Of a stretch of DNA of 8,315 nucleotides, positions 1-5,840 are shown piece after piece. The stretch is from Gammaproteobacteria bacterium (GTDB taxonomy: Bacteria; Pseudomonadota; Gammaproteobacteria; PS1; Pseudothioglobaceae). Location of the stretch: positions 1 to 8,315 of the forward strand of contig DQNX01000048.1 in the NCBI GenBank assembly GCA_015658965.1. The letters are read 5' to 3'. The notes beneath the pieces were generated by a model that was given only the letters and a program-made list of their open reading frames with translations, ran no database searches and was not told the origin of the DNA. Each line of letters begins with the position of its first letter. The stretch's first letter is position 1. Made by a program: the position numbers and the translations under genes.

Positions 1-2
1 GT

Positions 3-338
3 TTTACTTTACCTCAAACGGTTAAAACACACGGCATTGGCGCTGAGTTTGTTGATGGTGTTTTAAGCTTAACTATTACTAAGCGTTCTAAGGCTCTCCA
101 GAAGCAATATGAAGTCCCAATTAGTTGTGGCTGTAATTCAATGAATTGTGATTGTGGTGTTACAGTTAAGACCATTGAAGTTGAAAAGTCTCAAATTAAA
201 GGTAGTCATAGTTGTGGCTGTAATTCAATGAATTGTGATTGTGGTGTTACAGTTAAGACCAGTGAAGTTGAAAAGTCTCAAATTAAAGGTAGTCATAGTT
301 GTGGTTGTACTGCAATGAATTGTGGTTGTGGTATCTGA
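3..338 (+). CDS. Small heat-shock protein (Hsp20 family), C-terminal part, with cysteine-rich repeat tail
   Basis: The frame is open from the left window edge, so the 5' part of the gene is missing. The first ~40 residues match the end of an alpha-crystallin domain: FTLPQTV, then an A-E-F-V-D-G-V-L-S-L-T-I-x-K stretch (last beta strands), then a tail ending YEVPIS whose V-P-I resembles the IxI motif that docks neighbouring Hsp20 subunits. Known Hsp20 proteins are ATP-independent holdases that bind unfolding proteins in the cytoplasm. Here the chain does not stop after the tail. It continues with two 29-residue repeats and a third partial one, each beginning SCGC and containing CxC-x4-CxC, giving 12 cysteines. 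Such clustered CxC pairs suggest thiol chemistry or binding of soft metals (inference). Between cysteine clusters each full unit has a VTVKTIEVEKSQI-like linker (second unit TSEV). The Hsp20 assignment is good; the role of the tail is unknown. Confidence 0.8.
   Translation, partial: FTLPQTVKTHGIGAEFVDGVLSLTITKRSKALQKQYEVPISCGCNSMNCDCGVTVKTIEVEKSQIKGSHSCGCNSMNCDCGVTVKTSEVEKSQIKGSHSCGCTAMNCGCGI
123..335 (+). repeat. 87-bp in-frame tandem repeat, two full units plus a partial third
   Basis: Units begin at 123, 210 and 297. Units 1 (123-209) and 2 (210-296) differ at a single base (T175 versus G262, changing Ile to Ser). The third is cut off after about 36 bases and has four differences from unit 1 in that stretch, so it is older or under other constraint. 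The period is 29 codons, so gain or loss of a unit keeps the frame. Each unit encodes SCGCNSMNCDCG or a close variant followed by a charged, beta-prone linker. Near identity of the full units indicates recent duplication or homogenisation. Confidence 0.95.
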
Positions 339-400
339 GCTTAACTATTGCTAAATTAGTCAAGGCTACACCTAAGCAAGTTGAGGTTAAGATTAAGTAA
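335..400 (+). pseudogene. Displaced second copy of the Hsp20 C-terminal tail
   Basis: In a different frame from the preceding gene, codons from 335 (CTG) to the TAA at 398-400 read LSLTIAKLVKATPKQVEVKI plus a final K. This aligns without gaps to codons 63-125 of the upstream Hsp20 frame (LSLTITKRSKALQKQYEVPI plus S), with about 13 of 21 residues identical. It keeps a V-K-I version of the IxI motif. The upstream frame stops at TGA 336-338 exactly where this tail starts. Adding one base near 332-335 would join ...NCGCG to this tail and its natural stop. It is therefore either the lost end of the same protein after a frameshift, or the remnant of a second tandem hsp20 gene. It has no start codon or ribosome binding site of its own. 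Confidence 0.7.
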
Positions 401-402
401 AT

Positions 403-1005
403 TTATTGCTGAGTCTTAGGGCTAAAAAAGAGTAAATATAACCAAGCCCCAAGGCCAGCAAGGAGCATGTCTTTTTCGGCATCCCAGATGTCTCCTTGTG
501 ACCCAAGAAAGGAATCAACTGTCTGAGGGGATTGTTGTTGTTCGTAGAAAATGGCGTAGAGCCATTCTATTATTTCATAAAAACTACCAATACCAAGAAA
601 TAACAATACCAATAAAAAGACCATAGAGCGATAGCTAGAGAATTTAATGGTTCGAGTGATTACCTCTTTGAACGGCAATACCAATAAAAATCCAAAGGCA
701 AAGTGCACGAGTCGATCATAATGATTGCGTTCTATTTCCAGTAGATCAGCAGCCCAAAAACCAATCGGAACTTCTGCGTAAGTGTAGTGTGCACCAATAG
801 TTTGCAAGATACAAAATATAAAAATAAGCCAATATGAGGCATTACTAAGAGGTGTGAATTTATAAGTCGAAACCACGTAAGCAATGCAAATAACGAGGAT
901 GAGATTTTCGGCAACCCATATATCTCGATAAAGTGGGTTAATAGCAAGCACTATCCAAAAAATACCAAAGATAATTAGCAGTATGGGTGCGATAGATTTA
1001 TTCAT
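403..1005 (-). CDS. DUF2238 / YjdF-like inner membrane protein
   Basis: This is a 200-residue polytopic membrane protein with hydrophobic segments near residues 6-22, 34-48, 57-71, 101-112, 128-142 and 182-194. Conserved-looking patches match my memory of the DUF2238 (E. coli YjdF) family: GAHYTY at 71-76, RNHYDRLVH at 93-101, YEIIEW at 143-148 and GSQGDIWDAEKDM at 168-180. Histidine and acidic residues sit next to membrane segments. The length is normal for the family (about 200 residues). The biochemical function of the family is not established. A ribosome binding site AAGGA (1015-1019) lies 9 bases before the ATG and overlaps the bioH stop codon, so translation is probably coupled to bioH. 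The gene ends two bases from the stop of the displaced Hsp20 tail on the other strand, with no visible terminator between. Confidence 0.8.
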   Translation of the reverse strand: MNKSIAPILLIIFGIFWIVLAINPLYRDIWVAENLILVICIAYVVSTYKFTPLSNASYWLIFIFCILQTIGAHYTYAEVPIGFWAADLLEIERNHYDRLVHFAFGFLLVLPFKEVITRTIKFSSYRSMVFLLVLLFLGIGSFYEIIEWLYAIFYEQQQSPQTVDSFLGSQGDIWDAEKDMLLAGLGAWLYLLFFSPKTQQ

Positions 1006-1017
1006 AGTGTGAAATCC

Positions 1018-1701
1018 TTATGCAAAAAAAGGCAAGTGACCTGTGTTTAATACTTGCATTTTTATATTGGCTTTATCATACCAATTACTTATCTGCTGAG
1101 GCACTAAAGTATCGTGATCACCTAAAATTACCTTTGTTGGAATGTCTAGTTGCTTAAATTCATTAACGAGGTCAGTGGTTAATATAATCCCTAATCCTTG
1201 GTTGAGTGCTGTAGTTGATGCAGGGAATTCATCAATCGATTGATTAAGTGCTCTCAATCGAGTCTTGTCTTGAGTTTGTAAACTAACAAAACGTTTTAAG
1301 CCTTTAGATAAATTGAGTTGCAATGAATCTGAAAATTGACGAAAATTATGCTCATCAATGCCGTACGGCCAACTCTCTGACTGTACAAATTTAGGCGTGG
1401 ATGCGACCAGTATTAATTTTGATATTTTTATTTTAGTAGCAATTTTAATCGCCAATAATCCACCCAATGACCAGCCCAGTAGAATGGGATTATTTGGCAA
1501 TTTTTTAATAATTTCATCGCACCACTCATTAATCCCACCCTCTACATCATTACTTCGACCATGGCCTGGCAGGTCAATTTTGGTTATACGATATTGGTTT
1601 TTATATTGATCAATAAGATCGTTGAATAATTCTGAATTAAAACCCCAGCCATGCAGTAATACTAAGTCAGGTCCAGTGCCAATCGTATTACTATAAAGCA
1701 T
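1018..1701 (-). CDS. bioH: Pimeloyl-[ACP] methyl ester carboxylesterase BioH
   Basis: An alpha/beta-hydrolase of 227 residues. The oxyanion region LLHGWG is at 15-20. The nucleophile elbow GWSLGG puts the catalytic serine at 78. The acid is probably Asp197 in GDHDTLVP, and the base is His222 in TGHLPFF. In the known pathway BioH removes the methyl group from pimeloyl-ACP methyl ester, ending the BioC-BioH disguise of the growing pimeloyl chain. It acts in the cytoplasm just before BioF. The position directly after bioF, with an 11-base overlap, supports BioH over a generic esterase. The protein ends only five residues after the catalytic histidine, whereas E. coli BioH (256 residues) has roughly 18 to 20 more. 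The stop follows a run of seven T on the coding strand (A at 1024-1030). No bioC is seen in the window. Confidence 0.88.
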   Translation of the reverse strand: MLYSNTIGTGPDLVLLHGWGFNSELFNDLIDQYKNQYRITKIDLPGHGRSNDVEGGINEWCDEIIKKLPNNPILLGWSLGGLLAIKIATKIKISKLILVASTPKFVQSESWPYGIDEHNFRQFSDSLQLNLSKGLKRFVSLQTQDKTRLRALNQSIDEFPASTTALNQGLGIILTTDLVNEFKQLDIPTKVILGDHDTLVPQQISNWYDKANIKMQVLNTGHLPFFA

Positions 1702-2797
1702 TTTTTATGTGCACTAATAGTTGTTCAATTTGACTTTGTGTGTGGTTGGCGTTTAGTGTTATGCGTAGTCGCTCTGTGCCTTTTGGCACAGTGGGTGGGC
1801 GAATAGCGCTAACGTAAAAACCTTGTTCAAATAATTTTTGACTGATTTTTAAGGCTTTTTCACTGTCGCCAATAATCAGCGGTTGAATCGCACTCTTGGA
1901 GGCTGAAATTGGCAAGCCGATGGCTTGAGAAAAATTTCGGAAAAAATCGATATGGGCCAATAATTTAGCTTTTTGTTCACCTTGTTTGATTAATTCTAGG
2001 CTTTTGAGTGTGGCCACACAAATAGCTGGCGAAATGGCTGTTGTATAGATGTAAGGACGGGACTTTTGGATTAAAAATTCAATAAAATCAGCTTTTCCAG
2101 CTACAAAAGCACCCATGGTGCCGGCTGCCTTGCCTAAAGTGGCCATATAAATCGAATTTTTAGGAATATTGGACTCAAAAACACCAAAACCATGCGCGTC
2201 ATCTTGCATTAAAACTGCATTGGAAAAATTTGCGATTTTTTGTAAATCATCAAGTTTTGCGCTATCGCCATCCATGCTAAACACCGTGTCAGTCACAATC
2301 ATGCCTTGACCAGCTTGTTTATCTAGTTTTTTCTCAAGTGAGGTAATATCATTATGTAGATAACGCTGAAGTGGCAAGCCGATCAATTGGTTGGCATCAA
2401 TCAGTGAGGCATGATTGAGTTTGTCTTGTAATACCCAATCAAGCTCCCCTTTAAGTGCGGAGAAAACTCCCAAGTTAGCACTATAACCAGTGGAATATAG
2501 CAATGCACGCTGCTGGCCGGTGTACTGCGCCAAGGCTTTTTCTAGTTCGTGGTGTGCACGAGAATGCCCACTGACCAAATGCGACGCACCTGAGCCTACA
2601 CCGTATTCATCAACACCTTGTTTAAACGCTTCTTTAACTTGGACGTGATTGGCTAGTGACAAGTAGTCATTAGAGCAAAAATTAATCAATGAGTGCCCAT
2701 CAATAACAATCTGTGTACCTTGTGCACTTTCAGTAATCTTTCTCGACCGATAAAGATGCTTATCTTTGAGTGAAATTAATATTTTTGAAAAATCCAT
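1691..2797 (-). CDS. bioF: 8-amino-7-oxononanoate synthase BioF
   Basis: A PLP-dependent alpha-oxoamine synthase of 368 residues, slightly shorter than E. coli BioF (384). It condenses pimeloyl-ACP or pimeloyl-CoA with L-alanine to give 8-amino-7-oxononanoate, releasing CO2. Visible family marks are FCSNDYLSLA (40-49), GVGSGASHLVSGH (66-78), FSMDGDSAKL (173-182), DDAHGFGV (199-206, with Asp199 and His202 as cofactor contacts) and the Schiff-base lysine Lys223 in TLGKAAGTMGAF. C-terminal PPTVPKGTERLRIT is also typical. The ATG at 2795-2797 is preceded by a weak ribosome binding site. The gene heads a minus-strand unit with bioH and a DUF2238 gene. Only about 20 bases separate it from the nearest canonical start of the divergent gene, so its promoter must lie in or near that gene's 5' end. 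Confidence 0.95.
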   Translation of the reverse strand: MDFSKILISLKDKHLYRSRKITESAQGTQIVIDGHSLINFCSNDYLSLANHVQVKEAFKQGVDEYGVGSGASHLVSGHSRAHHELEKALAQYTGQQRALLYSTGYSANLGVFSALKGELDWVLQDKLNHASLIDANQLIGLPLQRYLHNDITSLEKKLDKQAGQGMIVTDTVFSMDGDSAKLDDLQKIANFSNAVLMQDDAHGFGVFESNIPKNSIYMATLGKAAGTMGAFVAGKADFIEFLIQKSRPYIYTTAISPAICVATLKSLELIKQGEQKAKLLAHIDFFRNFSQAIGLPISASKSAIQPLIIGDSEKALKISQKLFEQGFYVSAIRPPTVPKGTERLRITLNANHTQSQIEQLLVHIKNAL

Positions 2798-2817
2798 AAA
2801 TCTATTTTAATGTTTAT

Positions 2818-4191
2818 TTGAGAAGTGTAGAATCAAGTTATCTAAAAGAGACTTTTAGGAAAGGTATCAAAAAAATCACTTCATTTTTCATTTTATTTTC
2901 TCTTATCATTTTTAATAATCCAGTTCTGGGTAATGACAATGAGTATCTGATTGAGTTGTTGTCACACAAAGCAATTTCTCTTGCGGTTACAGCTGATTTG
3001 GATAAGATAATTGATCGGGCTGGGCAGCGTCAATTGGTGCTACTGGGTGAATCATCACATGGAACAGTTGAGTTTTATTCATTGCGTGTAGAAATAACCA
3101 AACGCCTAATTAGCGAAAAGCAATTTTCTTTTGTTGCAGTTGAAGGTGACTGGCCTTCTATTGATCGCCTTAACCAATATGTAAAGAATATGCCTAGCGC
3201 TTTAAAATCAGCCAAAAAGGTACTGCTCAGCTTTGATCGGTGGCCCGAATGGATGTGGAAAAATCATGAAATTGAGCAACTAGCAGAATGGTTGAGAGCA
3301 TACAACACGGATCTGCCCAATGATAAAAAAGTAGGATTTCATGGGATGGATGTTTACGGACCGTGGGATGCAATGGATAATCTGTTGGTGTTTACCCAAA
3401 AATATTTGCCGTTGTATCATGATGAAATACAGAATAGACTGCAATGTTTTGCAAGATATGATCGTAATGAATGGGCTTATGCTGAAGCCATATCACGTGA
3501 AGGTTTTTCATGTCAGCAGGGGCTAATAGAAGTATCAAATCTTCTACGTACATTAGTCATAACCAGTAATGCTTTTAAAGATAATGAATTTTTTCAAGCC
3601 GAGCAAAACGCCCTGATAGTAAAAAATGCTGAAGATTACTATCGCTTAGCCATTGGTAATAATCTTGCTTCTTGGAATAGTAGAGTGCAACATATGTGGT
3701 TATCAGTAAAACGTCTATTATATTTTTATGGGACAAATTCTAAAGGTATAGTTTGGGCGCACAATACTCATGTGGGAGATTCTCGTGCCACACCAATGTA
3801 TTTACAAGGTGTTGTGAATATTGGAAGCCTCAGTAGGTATGAATTGGGTAGGTGGCGAGTATTTGTTGTTGGTTTTGGCACGAATGAGGGACAAGTTTTA
3901 GCAGGAAATAGCTGGGGATCAACCGTGGAAAAAATGCAGATTCCTTCAGGCGTTAAGGGTAGCTATGAAGATATACTAAGCAAGCTTAAACTACATAATT
4001 TTTATCTTTTATTTGATCATAAGGATCGCATAAATCCATGGCTAAATCAATATCGAAAACACAGAGCAATTGGCGTGGTTTATAATCCAGAGAATGATGC
4101 TTTAGCTAATTATGTTCCAAGCATTCTTCCACAGCGATATGATGCATTTATTTTTATCAGATACACCAACCCATTAGAGTTAATCGAATAG
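2818..4191 (+). CDS. Erythromycin-esterase family protein, probably exported
   Basis: Matches the erythromycin esterase-like family (EreA/EreB and many uncharacterised relatives). LLGESSHGTVEFY at 75-87 gives the family Glu78 and His81. VAVEGDWP is at 107-114, GFHGMDVY at 173-180, and VWAHNTHVGDSRA at 312-324 gives His315 and His318. The end RAIGVVYNPE is also family-like. Some members hydrolyse macrolide lactones, but most have unknown substrates, so resistance should not be assumed. Unlike the cytoplasmic Ere enzymes it has an N-terminal signal-like segment: KGIKK followed by a hydrophobic run (about 20-32) and NNPVLG. The only usual start in frame is TTG 2818, without a clear ribosome binding site. 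An AGGAAAGG at 2857-2864 instead points to ATC 2866, which would give a cleaner signal peptide. A 73-base gap separates it from the next exported-protein gene. Confidence 0.8.
   Translation: MRSVESSYLKETFRKGIKKITSFFILFSLIIFNNPVLGNDNEYLIELLSHKAISLAVTADLDKIIDRAGQRQLVLLGESSHGTVEFYSLRVEITKRLISEKQFSFVAVEGDWPSIDRLNQYVKNMPSALKSAKKVLLSFDRWPEWMWKNHEIEQLAEWLRAYNTDLPNDKKVGFHGMDVYGPWDAMDNLLVFTQKYLPLYHDEIQNRLQCFARYDRNEWAYAEAISREGFSCQQGLIEVSNLLRTLVITSNAFKDNEFFQAEQNALIVKNAEDYYRLAIGNNLASWNSRVQHMWLSVKRLLYFYGTNSKGIVWAHNTHVGDSRATPMYLQGVVNIGSLSRYELGRWRVFVVGFGTNEGQVLAGNSWGSTVEKMQIPSGVKGSYEDILSKLKLHNFYLLFDHKDRINPWLNQYRKHRAIGVVYNPENDALANYVPSILPQRYDAFIFIRYTNPLELIE
2857..2864 (+). promoter_or_regulatory. Shine-Dalgarno-like AGGAAAGG inside the annotated 5' end of the erythromycin-esterase-family gene
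   Basis: A strong purine-rich ribosome binding sequence. AGG at 2857-2859 lies six bases before the in-frame codon ATC (2866-2868), from which the reading frame gives x-KKITSFFILF, a standard start of a signal peptide. The upstream TTG 2818 has nothing comparable. This suggests that translation starts, or once started, at 2866. ATC would be a very rare start codon, or a mutated or misread ATG. Confidence 0.45.
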
Positions 4192-4276
4192 TTTTAACAA
4201 AACTACGAATTGATGAATATAGGTATAAAATTATAGTTCAGATTAAATTAATTCTATTTTAGATATGAGGGTATTT

Positions 4277-5422
4277 ATGAAACAGTTTTTTATTTTTTTA
4301 ACAACAGTAGTTATATTGCCAGTTTTTAATTCAAGTTTAGCCTCATCGCATTGTGGGTTTTTTGATACTGATTGTCAAGATTTACAATCACTCAATCCAA
4401 AGATGATAGTTGAACATTACAACCCTGATTTAGCTTTTAATGGTACAACCTTATTTGGATTGAATGCTAAAAAAAATAAATCAATGGCAATTATAGAAGT
4501 TGATATGAATGGTAATATTGTTTGGGAATATGTGGTACCTACATCTATTGTCAAACAAAGTAAATACAACGGCTTGATGGATGTTAAGCGCTTATCAAAC
4601 GGCAACACTTTATTTGTTATGCAAAATTCAGGCATTTATGAAATTAATGCTGCTGGTGAGGTTGTCTGGAAGCACTTAGATCAAGCAACCCATGATGTAG
4701 ATAGATTAAAAAATGGCAATACAATATATTTGAGAGGCTGGGCAAAGAAAGGTGAGTCCCAGGTTGTAGAGGTTGACTCTACTGGCAATGTAGTTTGGCA
4801 ATGGGACGCATTAGAGGAATATGACGTTTATCCATTTTCTGAGGTGGGGACAGGAGGTTGGATTCACCCGAATTCCGTTACCAGACTAGAAAATGGAAAC
4901 ACTCTAATAAGTCTGCGTAATTTTGATATGCTTGTGGAGGTTGATAAAGCGGGGAAGACGGTTTGGAGTCAAAAATTCCTGTGTGAAAAAAGAAGGACTT
5001 GGAGACACAGAGGAGTGGATGGTTTATATGATGATGCTTATATAGAGGGATGCAATCCTCATGAGCCTGAGGTTCAAGAAAATGGAAACATACTAGTAAC
5101 CACAAGACACCCGTTTACAACCTATGAGCTAACTAGAGATGGAAGAGTGGTGTGGGAGGCCGACCATCGAAATGTAGGCTTTACTTCACCAAGGAGTAGA
5201 GATGTAGATAGATTGCTAAATGGTAATACTTTGATTCAAGTTGATAATGTTTTGTATGAACTGACACATGACAAGCAGATTGTTTGGCAGTTGGAGTTTC
5301 CTGAAATTCCGAGATTTTCTCCTGGAAAAATGAGAAAGAAATATGCAGACGAGCCAAAAAGTTTTTGGAAGCAGTTTAAATTTAAGCCACTTTATAGAGC
5401 GCAAAGAATTGCACCCAAATAA
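4277..5422 (+). CDS. Exported arylsulfotransferase (ASST)-like beta-propeller protein
   Basis: A protein of 381 residues with a Sec signal peptide (KQFFIFLTTVVILPVF, possible cleavage after LAS near residue 23). The body is six blades of the pattern R-L-x-N-G-N-T-L ... E-V-D-x-x-G-x-V-V-W, with NGNT/NGNI near residues 108, 147, 207, 269 and 315 and a divergent first blade near 55-85. WIHPNS (195-200) followed by RLENGNTLISLRN, and later NPHEPEV and TTRHP, resemble the histidine- and arginine-bearing segments of arylsulfotransferases, which move sulfate between phenolic compounds in the periplasm. His197, His262 and His278 are candidates. Cys26/Cys33 and Cys236/Cys259 could form disulfides. 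The start at ATG 4277 is chosen over ATG 4265 because TGAGGG (4266-4271) lies five bases upstream. Actual sulfotransferase activity is uncertain; many such propellers are uncharacterised. Confidence 0.75.
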   Translation: MKQFFIFLTTVVILPVFNSSLASSHCGFFDTDCQDLQSLNPKMIVEHYNPDLAFNGTTLFGLNAKKNKSMAIIEVDMNGNIVWEYVVPTSIVKQSKYNGLMDVKRLSNGNTLFVMQNSGIYEINAAGEVVWKHLDQATHDVDRLKNGNTIYLRGWAKKGESQVVEVDSTGNVVWQWDALEEYDVYPFSEVGTGGWIHPNSVTRLENGNTLISLRNFDMLVEVDKAGKTVWSQKFLCEKRRTWRHRGVDGLYDDAYIEGCNPHEPEVQENGNILVTTRHPFTTYELTRDGRVVWEADHRNVGFTSPRSRDVDRLLNGNTLIQVDNVLYELTHDKQIVWQLEFPEIPRFSPGKMRKKYADEPKSFWKQFKFKPLYRAQRIAPK

Positions 5423-5450
5423 TTAGCTAACTATAAGCTTATGATTTGTA

Positions 5451-5476
5451 TTGAGAGATTGCTGAGTGCGTATAAT
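5451..5476 (+). promoter_or_regulatory. Possible promoter of the DUF6172 gene
   Basis: A perfect TATAAT (5471-5476) lies 31 bases before ATG 5508. A TTGAGA at 5451-5456 is the best -35 candidate, but the spacer is only 14 bases, so the -35 assignment is weak. Transcription starting near 5483 would exclude the in-frame GTG at 5466 and supports the start at 5508. Confidence 0.45.
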
Positions 5477-5507
5477 CTCTTGTATTGATTCTATTATCCA
5501 AGCTACC

Positions 5508-5840
5508 ATGAAAAAAACCTTTAGTTTCTCACATCCTAAAAAGCAAAGACCTAGAGTGGCCGATGCAATTAAATACGAACTTAAGAAGTACATTAAGCGT
5601 GAACGTAATAAAAAATTACCTGAAGACGTAGATTTTTGGGATTTTGATTGTCGCTTTGGTGCGACTGAAGCTTCTTGCAGTGTTATTCACGTATCGGAAA
5701 TTAATAAGGTTATTTCTGAGGCAGACGCCGAAGGCTTGGATGAATTTTTTCTAGAGGTGTTGTCAAAGCCCGCTAAAAGAACCAAAAAGCCGGTAGAGGA
5801 AAAACCAGAAGAAGATCAAGAAGAAAACTTCTTAGATTAA
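5508..5840 (+). CDS. DUF6172 family protein
   Basis: A soluble protein of 110 residues. The N-terminal two thirds fit the small conserved family I know as DUF6172: MKKTFSFSHPKKQRPR, AIKYELKKYIKRERNKKLPE (19-38) and VDFWDFDCRFG (41-51). The domain is followed by an alpha/beta-like stretch to about residue 86 and a charged, low-complexity tail (KPAKRTKKPVEEKPEEDQEE). The basic N-terminal helix could touch nucleic acid, but no function is established. ATG 5508 is chosen over GTG 5466 because the family begins MKKTF and a TATAAT sits between the two. The stop overlaps the convergent thiG stop by nine bases. No terminator is visible. Confidence 0.75.
   Translation: MKKTFSFSHPKKQRPRVADAIKYELKKYIKRERNKKLPEDVDFWDFDCRFGATEASCSVIHVSEINKVISEADAEGLDEFFLEVLSKPAKRTKKPVEEKPEEDQEENFLD

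Noticed and set aside
123..335. Regular repeats as a possible CRISPR array
   Set aside because: The whole 87-bp unit repeats with no variable spacers, the period is 29 codons, and it is in frame with the Hsp20 coding region.
1358..1609. Open frame on the plus strand inside bioH, and similar frames opposite thiG, trpC and the propeller gene
   Set aside because: They lie wholly within well-supported genes on the other strand, lack ribosome binding sites and show no recognisable protein features.
2785..2813. TTGAAA, 17-base spacer and TAATGT as a promoter for the erythromycin-esterase-family gene
   Set aside because: The -10 matches only three consensus positions, so it is not supported beyond chance in this AT-rich stretch.
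4194..4229. TTAACA ... TATAAA as a promoter for the arylsulfotransferase-like gene
   Set aside because: The spacing between the two boxes is about 24 bases, too long for a usual sigma-70 promoter, and AT-rich spacers give such boxes by chance.
5433..5442. Palindrome ATAAGCTTAT after the propeller gene as a terminator
   Set aside because: A perfect ten-base palindrome has no loop, the stem is short and AT-rich, and no T run follows.
5466..5507. Longer N-terminus for the DUF6172 protein from GTG 5466
   Set aside because: A TATAAT lies within that extension and the family begins MKKTF, so ATG 5508 is the better start.
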